64,000 nt of DNA from Flavobacterium gelidilacus DSM 15343 (GTDB taxonomy: Bacteria; Bacteroidota; Bacteroidia; Flavobacteriales; Flavobacteriaceae), in assembly GCF_000422685.1 (NCBI RefSeq), contig NZ_KE383903.1, positions 325,402 to 389,401 of the forward strand, in the 5' to 3' direction. How positions within the stretch are numbered: the first letter of the stretch is position 1; each line of letters opens with the position of its first letter. The translations under genes and the position numbers were made by a program. A model generated the notes under the pieces. It saw only the letters and a list, made by a program, of their open reading frames with translations. It did not search any database and was not told the origin of the DNA. This document shows, piece after piece, positions 36,398-45,190 of this stretch.

Positions 36398-37321
36398 TTA
36401 TTTTACTTTTAATTCTGATCGAAGGTTTTCCATTAAAGGTTTAGCTCCGTTTTTTAATAATTCTTCGGCACATTCTTTACCAAAGTTTAAATAGGAGTCA
36501 AAATTACAACTTTTTTCAATGGAATGCTTTTCTTTTCCGTCTAAAGAAAACAAAACACCTTGAAAATCAATTTGATCACCATTTTTTACTGCCAAAGCAC
36601 CAATTGGAGCCGTACAACCTCCTTCTAAAGTTCTAAGAAATTGTCTTTCTATAAAAGTGCAAATTTCAGATTCCTTATGGTTTAATTTAGCTAAAGCTTC
36701 TCTTGTAAAATCATCTTTTTCCATTGCAACAACGAGCATTGCTCCTTGAGCTGGAGCTGGAATCATCCAATCTAAATTTAAAAAAGTATCAGGTTTTAAG
36801 TTGATTCTTTCTAAACCAGCTGCGGCAAAAATAGCACCGTTCCAATTGTTATCTTTTAGTTTTTGCATTCGAGTATTTACATTTCCCCGTAAATCTTCTA
36901 CTTTATGAGTTGGATATTTATTTAACCACTGAGCTTTTCTACGTAAACTTCCAGAAGCAATAATTCCATCAGAATTTAAAAAATCAAGATTTCCTTTATA
37001 CACTAAAATATCTAAGGTATTGGCTCTTTCTAAAACTGCTGCTTGAACAATTCCGATAGGCAAAGCAGTTGGAACATCTTTCATAGAATGAACAGCAATA
37101 TCTACTTCTCCTTTAAGCATTGCAATATCAAGAGTTTTTGTAAAAATCCCTGTAATTCCTAATTCATACAAAGGTTTGTCTAAAATTAAATCACCTGTAG
37201 ATTTTACGGCAATAATTTCTGTTTTGTAACCTAAATCGTGAAGTTTATTTTGAACGGTGTGCGCTTGCCAAAGAGCTAATTCGCTATCACGTGTTCCTAT
37301 TTTAATAACTTTTTGAGACAT
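36398..37321 (-). CDS. hemC: Hydroxymethylbilane synthase (porphobilinogen deaminase)
   Basis: 307 aa from ATG 37321; the longer reading from 37399 overlaps hemA and adds non-homologous residues before the typical start KVIKIGTRDSELALWQA. Conserved parts include KSTGDLI, DIAVHSMKDVPT and the dipyrromethane-cofactor cysteine in TLEGGCTAPIGA. It polymerises four porphobilinogens. It lies 4 bases after hemA, so translation is likely coupled. Confidence 0.96.
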   Translation of the reverse strand: MSQKVIKIGTRDSELALWQAHTVQNKLHDLGYKTEIIAVKSTGDLILDKPLYELGITGIFTKTLDIAMLKGEVDIAVHSMKDVPTALPIGIVQAAVLERANTLDILVYKGNLDFLNSDGIIASGSLRRKAQWLNKYPTHKVEDLRGNVNTRMQKLKDNNWNGAIFAAAGLERINLKPDTFLNLDWMIPAPAQGAMLVVAMEKDDFTREALAKLNHKESEICTFIERQFLRTLEGGCTAPIGALAVKNGDQIDFQGVLFSLDGKEKHSIEKSCNFDSYLNFGKECAEELLKNGAKPLMENLRSELKVK

Positions 37322-37325
37322 TTTG

Positions 37326-38582
37326 TTATTTTTCGACTGCTTCAATTTGAAAAACTTTGTTGATCCATTCAATACTTTCATCAACAACAGTGTCTTCATT
37401 TTTTAAATGATTAGCAAAATGATTGGTGATTTTTTGAATAATTCTATTACTGATAATTTCAGCTTGTTCTTCGTTGAAGTTTTCTAGTTTTTTTCTTTGG
37501 TAATTTAATTCAATCTGCTTTATTGAACCCAGTTTTTCTTTTAATGAGTGAATTGTTGGAGCAAATTTTCTAGTTTTTGACCAAGTTAAAAATTCAGTCA
37601 TCACTTCTTCAATAATGTTTTCTGCTGCAGGAATGTGTTCTTTTCTTTTTTCAATGGTTTCATCTGTAACTTGTGACAAATGATCTAAATGAACTAACGT
37701 TACATTTTCATTAGCTTTAACATTTTCATCCACATTTTTCGGAATCGATAAATCTAATATCAACAATGGTTTTTTCAATTTTAATATTTCAGCATCAACT
37801 GTTGGATTTTGAGCACCAGTTGCCACCACTAAAACATCTGTTTTTTGAATTTCTAGTTGTAAATCTGCATAATCTTTTACAATTAAATTGAATTTTCCAG
37901 CAACTTTTTCAGCAGTAGCTTTTGTTCTATTGATAAGAACTATATGCTCATTTTTAGTGTGTTTTACTAAGTTTTCACACGTATTTCTACCAATTTTTCC
38001 AGTTCCAAAAAGTAATATGTTTTTATTTCCAATATCAGGAACATTATTCATTATATATTGAACAGAAGCAAATGATACAGAAGTTGCTCCTGAACTTAAA
38101 TCAGTTTCATTCTTTACCTTTTTACTAGCTTGAATCACTGCATTTACTAGTCTTTCAACATAAGAATTGGCTAAACCTAATTTCTTACTGTCATTAAAAC
38201 TTTGTTTGATTTGCGAAATGATTTCAAAATCACCTAAAATCTGACTATCTAAACCTGTTCCAACTCGAAACATATGATTTAAAGCTTCTTTGTTTTTATA
38301 GACATAAGCCACTTGTTGAAAATCTTCAACAGTTCCGTTACTATTCTCGCAAAGCAATTTGATTAATTGAAAGGGATGTTCCGCAAAACCGTATATCTCA
38401 GTCCTGTTGCAAGTTGAAGTAACAAGCAAACTCTCTATTCCATCATTTTTAGCTTGATGTAATAAATTTGATTTAGCATTCTCGTCTAAACTAAATTTAC
38501 CTCTCATTTCGGCATCAGCTTTTTTGTAGCTTAACCCGATAGCGTAAAACGAAAGATGTTTTCCAATTGTAAAAGTATCCAT
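37326..38582 (-). CDS. hemA: Glutamyl-tRNA reductase
   Basis: 418 aa, normal length. The catalytic Cys58 is in VTSTCNRTEIYGF; the NADPH-binding domain has LLFGTGKIGRNTCENL and VLINRTKATAEKVA; a helical dimerisation domain ends the protein. It is the committed step of C5 heme synthesis, making glutamate-1-semialdehyde. It is the first gene of the hemACtrkHA-hemDE run, with a -7 element close upstream and divergent from the AraC regulator gene. Confidence 0.97.
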   Translation of the reverse strand: MDTFTIGKHLSFYAIGLSYKKADAEMRGKFSLDENAKSNLLHQAKNDGIESLLVTSTCNRTEIYGFAEHPFQLIKLLCENSNGTVEDFQQVAYVYKNKEALNHMFRVGTGLDSQILGDFEIISQIKQSFNDSKKLGLANSYVERLVNAVIQASKKVKNETDLSSGATSVSFASVQYIMNNVPDIGNKNILLFGTGKIGRNTCENLVKHTKNEHIVLINRTKATAEKVAGKFNLIVKDYADLQLEIQKTDVLVVATGAQNPTVDAEILKLKKPLLILDLSIPKNVDENVKANENVTLVHLDHLSQVTDETIEKRKEHIPAAENIIEEVMTEFLTWSKTRKFAPTIHSLKEKLGSIKQIELNYQRKKLENFNEEQAEIISNRIIQKITNHFANHLKNEDTVVDESIEWINKVFQIEAVEK

Positions 38583-38608
38583 ATAATTGACTTCTCCTAA
38601 AAGTGATA

Positions 38609-38616
38609 CAAATGTA
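38609..38616 (-). promoter_or_regulatory. -7 element of the hemA operon
   Basis: TACATTTG on the minus strand, 26 bases before the hemA start, matches TAnnTTTG. A TTTT rather than TTTG is found at about -33. Confidence 0.45.
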
Positions 38617-38710
38617 CTTTTAACAATTTTATAAAAGTAACGCTAAAAGTACTTTTTGTGTCGATTGCAGAATTTTTCGTTAAAAAAGTAATTAAAACAT
38701 AAAAAACGTT

Positions 38711-38718
38711 TAAATTTG
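38711..38718 (+). promoter_or_regulatory. Candidate -7 element of the AraC regulator gene
   Basis: TAAATTTG, 93 bases before the start. It implies a long untranslated leader of about 90 bases and has no clear -33 element. Confidence 0.35.
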
Positions 38719-38811
38719 TAGTAAAATCAATGTTTAGCTAATTTTCTGTTTAGAACCATTCTAAATAGAATACGGTATAATTGGTTAAACAAAACTAAAA
38801 AAAATATCGCT

Positions 38812-39684
38812 ATGAGTGCTGCAGAAGAAATAAAAATTGAACCAGATTTTATTTTATTGCGTTTTCAAAATGATACCAATGAAACGCAACGTTTTGAAAA
38901 ACAGGTTAAAACGGGACTAATTCAATTTCATTTTAATGTGAAAGGAAAAGGGAAATTTATCTTCAACAATGGAAGCTATGCTTTAGATTTGAAAGAAGAA
39001 AAATCGCTTTTATTGTATAATCCTCAAAAAGAACTACCACTTCACATGGAAGTCGCTCCAAAATCTTGGATTATTTCTGCTTTAATTTCAATTAAAAAAT
39101 TCCATACTTTATTCTCAAATGAAGCCGAATATATTCCATTTTTGAGTGAAGAAAATATGGATAAAAAATATTATGGTGAAGAAGATATAAGTCCTGCAAT
39201 GGCTATTGTATTAAATCAAATATTTCATTACAATCAAAACACTTCTATTAAAAATCTATATCTAAAAGGAAAAGGATATGAATTGTTAAGCTTATATTTT
39301 AATAGAAATGAGGACCCAAATGCAGAACATTGTCCATTTTTAATCGATGAAGAAAATGTTTTAAAGATTAAAAAAGCTAAGGAAATTGTAATAGCCAACA
39401 TGGCAGAACCACCTGGTTTACAAGAATTAGCTGATCAAGTTGGATTGAATATTAAAAAACTAAAAGTCGGTTTTAAACAAATTTATGGCGATAGTGTTTA
39501 TAGTTTTTTGTTTGATTACAAAATGGAATATTCAAGACATTTATTAGATAGCGGTTCTTATAATGTGAATGAAGTTGGTTTGAAAATCGGCTACAGTACA
39601 TCAAGTCATTTTATTGCAGCTTTTAAAAAGAAATTTGGAACAACACCTAAGAAATACTTAATGAATTTAAACCTGAATGTTTAA
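38812..39684 (+). CDS. AraC-family transcriptional regulator (PchR-like)
   Basis: 290 aa. The N-terminal ligand domain (about 1-170) has a cupin-like start (FHFNVKGKGKFIFNNGSYAL). The C-terminal domain has two helix-turn-helix units: LQELADQVGLNIKKLKVGFK and VNEVGLKIGYSTSSHFIAAF, then KKFGTTPKKYL. It lies divergent from hemA and 120 bases before hemH, so control of heme synthesis, perhaps in response to iron or a porphyrin, is inferred from position and likeness to PchR-type siderophore regulators. Confidence 0.88.
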   Translation: MSAAEEIKIEPDFILLRFQNDTNETQRFEKQVKTGLIQFHFNVKGKGKFIFNNGSYALDLKEEKSLLLYNPQKELPLHMEVAPKSWIISALISIKKFHTLFSNEAEYIPFLSEENMDKKYYGEEDISPAMAIVLNQIFHYNQNTSIKNLYLKGKGYELLSLYFNRNEDPNAEHCPFLIDEENVLKIKKAKEIVIANMAEPPGLQELADQVGLNIKKLKVGFKQIYGDSVYSFLFDYKMEYSRHLLDSGSYNVNEVGLKIGYSTSSHFIAAFKKKFGTTPKKYLMNLNLNV

Positions 39685-39804
39685 TTTTAGTTAAGCCATT
39701 GATTAAAGTAATGCATCAATAGATAAAAACAAAAGAATAATAAATAGTAAAGAGCAATATTTTTTACTTTTATACAAAATTGATTGAAAAAATAATTTAG
39801 AAAA

Positions 39805-40842
39805 ATGAAAAAAGGAGTATTATTAGTGAATTTGGGTTCACCAGAAAGCCCAACAGCAAAAGATGTGAAGCCTTATTTAGATGAATTTTTAATGGATGAA
39901 TATGTAATAGACGTTCCATTTTTATTAAGAGCTTTATTAGTTAGAGGAATTATTTTACAAACTAGACCAAAAAAATCAGCGGCTGCTTATGCAAAAATCT
40001 GGTGGGATGAAGGTTCCCCTTTAATTGTTTTATCAAAAAGATTACAAGCTAAAATTCAAAAACAAGTTAGTATTCCTGTTGAATTAGCTATGAGATATGG
40101 TAATCCAAGTATTGAAAGTGGTCTGCAAAAATTAAGCGATCAAGGCATTACTGAAGTTTTACTGTTCCCATTGTATCCTCAACATGCAATGGCTTCTACC
40201 CAGACAATTTTAGTTTTAGCAGAAAAGCTTCGTAAAGAGAAATTCCCTCATATGAATTTTACTATAATTCCCGCTTTTTACAATCAAAAAGACTATATCA
40301 GAGATTTATCAAATTCAATAAAAAGACATTTAGAAGGGTTTGAATATGATCATTTGTTGTTTTCTTATCATGGAATTCCAGAACGTCATATTCGTAAAAC
40401 TGACATCACAAAAAGTCATTGTAAAATAGATGGAAGTTGTTGTAACACACCTTCGCCAGCACATGAATTTTGCTACCGTCATCAATGTTATGAAACGACA
40501 AAACAAGTGGTTGAGTTTTTAGGAATTGAAGAAGGAAAATACAGTCAAACCTTTCAATCTCGTTTAGCAGGAGATAAATGGTTAACTCCCTATACTGATG
40601 TTGAAGTTAACAAAATGCCAGAAAAAGGAATTAAAAAATTAGCCGTTGTAACACCAGCTTTCGTTTCCGATTGTTTAGAAACTTTAGAGGAAATTGCCAT
40701 GGAAGCTAATCATGAATTTAAGGAACATGGAGGAGAAGAATTTCTTGCAATTCCATGTTTAAATGATGATGATAATTGGGCTAAAACATTAAGCCGTTGG
40801 ATTGATCAATGGGCTTTTCAAAACCAAGAGCAAACCGTATAA
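39805..40842 (+). CDS. hemH: Ferrochelatase
   Basis: 345 aa, the usual length. It has the start LVNLGSPESPTAKDV, the catalytic His in LLFSYHGIPERH and the acidic metal path in SDCLETLEEIAME. A Cys-rich insertion (SHCKIDGSCCNTPSPAHEFC, then YRHQCYETT) is present; such cysteines can hold an iron-sulfur cluster in some ferrochelatases, but this is inferred. It inserts Fe2+ into protoporphyrin IX. Its stop shares a base with the MATE start. Confidence 0.96.
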   Translation: MKKGVLLVNLGSPESPTAKDVKPYLDEFLMDEYVIDVPFLLRALLVRGIILQTRPKKSAAAYAKIWWDEGSPLIVLSKRLQAKIQKQVSIPVELAMRYGNPSIESGLQKLSDQGITEVLLFPLYPQHAMASTQTILVLAEKLRKEKFPHMNFTIIPAFYNQKDYIRDLSNSIKRHLEGFEYDHLLFSYHGIPERHIRKTDITKSHCKIDGSCCNTPSPAHEFCYRHQCYETTKQVVEFLGIEEGKYSQTFQSRLAGDKWLTPYTDVEVNKMPEKGIKKLAVVTPAFVSDCLETLEEIAMEANHEFKEHGGEEFLAIPCLNDDDNWAKTLSRWIDQWAFQNQEQTV

Positions 40843-42194
40843 TGGCACTTTCTTCAACCGAATTAGGCACATTAAGTATAAAACAATTACTGATTAAACA
40901 ATCGGTTCCTGCTTCGATAGGTATATTATTTATGTCTGTCAATATTCTTATTGATACCATTTTTGTTGGACAATGGATTGGATCACTAGCTATTGCAGCA
41001 GTTTCAGTCGTTTTACCTATAACATTTCTAATTTCTTCTTTAGGAATGGCATTAGGAATTGGAGGAAGTTCTATAATTTCAAGAGCATTAGGTGCTGATA
41101 ATCATGAAAAGGCTTTAAAAACTTTTGGAAATCAGATCATGATGACTCTTAGTTTAGCCGTCACAGCTGTTGTAATAGGCTCCTTTTTCTCTGAAGAGGT
41201 ATTACTACTATTTGGAGCTAATGGCGAGATAATGAAACCCGCTAAAGAGTTTTTTATGCCTGTTTTATATGGTGTTCCTTTTTTAGCTCTTTGTATGATG
41301 GGTAACACAGTTATCAGAGCAGAAGGGAAACCTAAATTTGCTATGATTGCCATGATAATTCCAGCTTTTAGCAATATTATCTTAGATATTATTTTTATTA
41401 AATTTATGAATTTAGGAATGTTTGGAGCTGCTTTGGCAACCTCTATTTCTTATTTTATGTGCTTTGGTTTTATTTTATGGTTCTTCATTTTTAAAAGTGA
41501 GTTGCGTTTACACCTTAAACATTATGCCTTAGATTTTAAAATAGTTTCAGAAATTAGTTCACTTGGTTTTGTAACTTTTGCGCGACAAGGTGTTGTGGCC
41601 ATTTTATCCATAATTTTAAATCATACTTTGTTTATTTATGGTGGAGAACATTCTGTAGCGGTTTATGGAATAATAAGTCGAATGTTAATGTTTGCTTTAT
41701 TTCCCATATTAGGAGTAACACAAGGGTTTTTACCCATTGCAGGTTATAATTATGGTGCAAAAAATTATGTAAGAGTTAGTGAAACGATTTCAACTTCCAT
41801 TAAATGGGCAGCTGGTTTAGCAACATTGATTTTTATAGCAATTTTAGTATTTGCTGAACCAATTGTTGCTGTTTTTTCAACTGATGTTGATATAATTAAA
41901 GAAACACCAAATGCCTTGCGATTAGTATTTGCTGCTTCACCAATTATTGCAATTCAATTAATAGGAGCAGCTTATTTTCAAGCAGCAGGAAAAGCTATTC
42001 CTGCACTTTTACTAACATTAACTAAGCAAGGATTTTTCTTAATTCCTTTAATCTTAATTTTACCGAATTATTATGGTATTTTTGGGGTATGGATTTCATT
42101 TCCAATTGCTGATGTTTTGTCAACTTTAGTGACAGGTTTCTTTTTAAAAAGAGAAATGAATCGCAAATTAACACACGCACAAGATGGAATATAA
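40842..42194 (+). CDS. MATE-family efflux transporter
   Basis: 450 aa from ATG 40842, which overlaps the hemH stop (TAATG). Two six-helix halves show MATE features: SVNILIDTIFVGQWIGSLAI, GGSSIISRALGA in the first half and QGFLPIAGYNYGAKNY in the second. Family members export drugs or metabolites with Na+ or H+. Tight coupling between hemH and hemJ raises the idea of tetrapyrrole or porphyrin export, which is only inference. Confidence 0.92.
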   Translation: MALSSTELGTLSIKQLLIKQSVPASIGILFMSVNILIDTIFVGQWIGSLAIAAVSVVLPITFLISSLGMALGIGGSSIISRALGADNHEKALKTFGNQIMMTLSLAVTAVVIGSFFSEEVLLLFGANGEIMKPAKEFFMPVLYGVPFLALCMMGNTVIRAEGKPKFAMIAMIIPAFSNIILDIIFIKFMNLGMFGAALATSISYFMCFGFILWFFIFKSELRLHLKHYALDFKIVSEISSLGFVTFARQGVVAILSIILNHTLFIYGGEHSVAVYGIISRMLMFALFPILGVTQGFLPIAGYNYGAKNYVRVSETISTSIKWAAGLATLIFIAILVFAEPIVAVFSTDVDIIKETPNALRLVFAASPIIAIQLIGAAYFQAAGKAIPALLLTLTKQGFFLIPLILILPNYYGIFGVWISFPIADVLSTLVTGFFLKREMNRKLTHAQDGI

Positions 42195-42720
42195 TTACAT
42201 AAAAGCATTACATCTAATATTTGTAATTACATGGTTTGCTGGCCTTTTTTATATTGTTCGCTTATTTGTATATCATGCTGAAGCCAAACAAAAGCCACAA
42301 CCAGAACAAGATATTTTAATTAAGCAATACCAATTAATGCAATATAGACTTTGGTACATTATAACATGGCCCAGTGCTGTCTTAGCCAGTTTATTTGCGT
42401 TTTATTTATTGTATTTATTTCCAGAATGGTTATCACAACCTTGGATGCATGTAAAGTTGGCATTTGTTTTGCTATTATATATTTATCACGCAAAGTGTCA
42501 TCAAATATTCAAGCAATTACAGAAAAATGAAGTAAAGCACACCTCCACTTTTTTCAGAATTTGGAATGAAGGAGCTACAATAATTTTATTTGCAATTGTA
42601 TTTTTAGTAATTTTAAAAAGTGCAATTAATTGGATTTTTGGTGTAATCGGAATTTTTGTATTTTCAATCTTAATTATGTTAGGCTTTCGATTTTACAAAA
42701 GAATTAGAGAAAAAAAATAA
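42184..42720 (+). CDS. hemJ: Protoporphyrinogen IX oxidase, HemJ type (CopD-like)
   Basis: 178 aa with four to five transmembrane helices. It has the HemJ features HLIFVITWFAGLFYIVRLFV (His10 in the first helix), YHAEA, and WMHVKLAFVLLLYIYH with the conserved Lys. It oxidises protoporphyrinogen IX to protoporphyrin IX in the inner membrane. It overlaps MATE by 11 bases and completes hemH-MATE-hemJ. No HemG or HemY is seen. Confidence 0.9.
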   Translation: MEYNYIKALHLIFVITWFAGLFYIVRLFVYHAEAKQKPQPEQDILIKQYQLMQYRLWYIITWPSAVLASLFAFYLLYLFPEWLSQPWMHVKLAFVLLLYIYHAKCHQIFKQLQKNEVKHTSTFFRIWNEGATIILFAIVFLVILKSAINWIFGVIGIFVFSILIMLGFRFYKRIREKK

Positions 42721-42864
42721 GAAGCTAATCCAGCTATACATTGCAAGTTTTTTGCAAAAAACGTGTTTTTCTATATCATAAAAAGAGCTTCTTAAGTCGC
42801 TTTTTTATAATAACAAAAACTACATTTTTTCACAAAAAAGCTTTCCACTGCTATCTGGGCTAAA
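42721..42864 (-). ncRNA. Structured flavobacterial intergenic element (Flavo-1-like candidate)
   Basis: The whole gap between hemJ and the histidine kinase is one element. On the minus strand it starts TTTAGCCCAGATAGCAGTGG, continues through an AT-rich middle and ends with GTATAGCTGGATTAGCTTC. The ends pair: CCAG (42730-42733) with CTGG (42855-42858), and AGC (42723-42725) with GCT (42859-42861). Inside is GTTTTTT-GC-AAAAAAC (42747-42762). I recall the general pattern AGCCC..GA..G..G and GATATAG..AGC..GG as common in flavobacteria, possibly the Flavo-1 RNA motif (unverified). Confidence 0.55.
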
Positions 42865-42871
42865 CCAAAAA

Positions 42872-44341
42872 ATGGATAGAATATTCAATATAAAACACCT
42901 TTCATTACGCTTAAGAATATTTCTTTCCATGATATTCTTAACGTTAATTGCATCTATATTAATTGCAGCAGTTTCTATCTATCAATTTAAAAAAGAAGCG
43001 CGAGAATACCATCAAGACCGATTAGAAAGAAAAGAAAATGCAATTGTCGAACATATTAATTATGTCCTTCAAAACACAACTTATCCTTTATCAACAAACA
43101 ATATTTCGTTAATTTTTAAAGAAAAAATATATGAAATATCAGACGTTCATAGCATGGAACTAAATTTTTATGATTTAAAAGGAAGTTTGTTACTGTCGTC
43201 AAAAGCTGTTTTTAAACAAGATAAAGAAGCTCCAAAAATTAATTCATCTACTCTTAAAATACTTGAATCTACTCTTGACAAACGCTATGTAGAATTCAAA
43301 ACGATAGATAGTTTAAAGATGCGTTATTCATATACATACATCAAAGACAATAAATTTAAGCCTTTGGCGATTTTAAATTTGCCTTATGAAGAAGATACTA
43401 ATTTTTACGAAAGTGAATTAAAGAATTTTTTAATCCGCTTTGGACAAGTGTACGCTTTTATGTTTTTAATTGCTATTGCGTTGTCATATTTCTTGTCGAG
43501 TTATATAACAAAGTCATTAAAGATCATTAGTGATAAAATTCAAGAGACAGAATTTAATCAACAAAATCAGCGTATTGTTTTAGAAGAAGGAAGTCATGAA
43601 ATCAATTCTCTTGTTCAAGCCTATAATAGCATGGTTGATAAATTGGAGGAAAGTGCTACAAAATTAGCTCAGAGCGAACGTGAACAAGCTTGGCGTGAAA
43701 TGGCAAAACAAGTTGCTCATGAAATCAAAAACCCTTTGACACCAATGCGATTAACGGTCCAGAGTTTTCAAATGCGTTTTAATGAAAATGATCCTGAAGT
43801 AAGGCAAAAATTAGACGACTATTCTAAAACGTTGATTCAACAAATTGACACAATGAGTTCAGTTGCCAATGCCTTTTCGAATTTTGCCACCATGCCAGCC
43901 CAACAAAATGAAACATTAAATGTGGTAAAAATTGTGCAACTTGCTTTGGATATTTTTAATGAAAACTTTGTTAACTTTTCAAGTTTAGAAGATGAAATCA
44001 TTACTCGTTTAGACAGAACGCAGTTGATTAGAGTAATAACTAATTTAGTTAAAAATGCCATTCAATCTATTCCTGAAGAACAAGAAAACAAACAGATTGA
44101 AGTAGATGTGTTTAGAGAAGAAGGATATGTAATTATAACAGTAAAAGACAACGGAAAAGGAATTTCTGAAGAAAATAAAGCTAGAATCTTTGAACCAAAA
44201 TTCACTACCAAATCTAGTGGAATGGGATTAGGTTTAGCTATAATAAAAAATATAATTGAAAATTACAACGGAACCATTACCTTTGAGAGTAAAGAAAACA
44301 TAGGGACAGAATTTTTTGTTTCGTTCCCTATTACAACATAA
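42872..44341 (+). CDS. Sensor histidine kinase (orphan, NtrY-like)
   Basis: 489 aa. Transmembrane helices at about 14-36 and 188-210 bound a periplasmic domain of about 150 residues; a HAMP-like linker follows to about 265. The kinase core has His283 (QVAHEIKNPLTPM), the N box LVKNAIQSIPEE, DNGKGIS and GMGLGLAIIKNII. The HEIKNPLTP motif is NtrB/NtrY-like. No response regulator is next to it. It lies directly after the structured element and 25 bases before the crotonase gene. Confidence 0.92.
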   Translation: MDRIFNIKHLSLRLRIFLSMIFLTLIASILIAAVSIYQFKKEAREYHQDRLERKENAIVEHINYVLQNTTYPLSTNNISLIFKEKIYEISDVHSMELNFYDLKGSLLLSSKAVFKQDKEAPKINSSTLKILESTLDKRYVEFKTIDSLKMRYSYTYIKDNKFKPLAILNLPYEEDTNFYESELKNFLIRFGQVYAFMFLIAIALSYFLSSYITKSLKIISDKIQETEFNQQNQRIVLEEGSHEINSLVQAYNSMVDKLEESATKLAQSEREQAWREMAKQVAHEIKNPLTPMRLTVQSFQMRFNENDPEVRQKLDDYSKTLIQQIDTMSSVANAFSNFATMPAQQNETLNVVKIVQLALDIFNENFVNFSSLEDEIITRLDRTQLIRVITNLVKNAIQSIPEEQENKQIEVDVFREEGYVIITVKDNGKGISEENKARIFEPKFTTKSSGMGLGLAIIKNIIENYNGTITFESKENIGTEFFVSFPITT

Positions 44342-44366
44342 AAAACAACAAATTAAATCATTCAAA

Positions 44367-45143
44367 ATGGAAAATATTTTAATAGAAAAACAAGACAACA
44401 TAGCTATTGTAACTATCAATAGACCCGAAAAATTAAACGCTTTAAACAAAGCAACTATTCAGGAACTACATGACGGTTTTAAGTCTTTAAATGAAGATAA
44501 ATCTGTCAAAGTAATAATCATAACAGGAAGTGGTGAAAAAGCTTTTGTAGCTGGAGCAGATATTTCTGAATTTGCAAATTTCTCTGTTGAAAACGGAGGT
44601 TTATTAGCTGCAAAGGGACAAGAAATATTGTTTGATTATGTACAAAATCTTTCAACACCAGTAATTGCAGCCGTAAACGGATTTGCCCTTGGTGGTGGAT
44701 TAGAATTAGCAATGGCTTGTCATTTTAGAGTAGCATCAGATAATGCAAAAATGGGTTTACCAGAAGTAACTTTAGGAGTAATTCCAGGTTATGGAGGAAC
44801 ACAACGTTTACCTCAACTAGTTGGAAAAGGAAGAGCTATGGAAATGATTATGTCAGCTGCTATGATTGATGCAGAAACTGCTAAGAATTATGGTTTGGTG
44901 AATCATGTTGTACCACAAGTAGAATTATTAGAATTCACAAAAGGAATTGCATCCAAAATCGCTAGAAATTCTTCCGTTGCTATTGCTAAAGCTATTGCGT
45001 CTATTAATGCAAATTATAAAGATGATATTAATGGTTTTGAAGTAGAAATTAAAAACTTTGGAGCTAGTTTTGGAACAGAAGATTTTAAAGAAGGAACAAC
45101 AGCGTTTTTAGAGAAAAGAAAAGCAGTTTTTCCTGGTAAATAA
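44367..45143 (+). CDS. Enoyl-CoA hydratase/isomerase family protein (crotonase)
   Basis: 258 aa from ATG 44367; an upstream start at 44316 would overlap the kinase gene. Crotonase features are complete: ITINRPEKLNALN-like start, FVAGADISEF (oxyanion hole), GFALGGGLELAMAC (second oxyanion-hole segment) and LPEVTLGVIPGYGGTQRLP with the catalytic glutamate (PEVTLGVIPG). It hydrates 2-enoyl-CoA in beta-oxidation or a related pathway. The substrate is not fixed by the sequence. Confidence 0.93.
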   Translation: MENILIEKQDNIAIVTINRPEKLNALNKATIQELHDGFKSLNEDKSVKVIIITGSGEKAFVAGADISEFANFSVENGGLLAAKGQEILFDYVQNLSTPVIAAVNGFALGGGLELAMACHFRVASDNAKMGLPEVTLGVIPGYGGTQRLPQLVGKGRAMEMIMSAAMIDAETAKNYGLVNHVVPQVELLEFTKGIASKIARNSSVAIAKAIASINANYKDDINGFEVEIKNFGASFGTEDFKEGTTAFLEKRKAVFPGK

Positions 45144-45160
45144 TAAAAAAATATGAAATA

Positions 45161-45190
45161 AAAAAAGGAGCTTAATTGCTCCTTTTTTTA
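45161..45190. terminator. Terminator after the crotonase gene
   Basis: AAAAAAAGGAGC (45161-45172), TTAATT loop and GCTCCTTTTTTT (45179-45190). It reaches the stop of the convergent HD gene and works in both directions. Confidence 0.88.

Noticed and set aside
37322..37399. Extended N-terminus of HemC
   Set aside because: It overlaps the hemA gene and precedes the standard HemC start; ATG 37321 fits the family.
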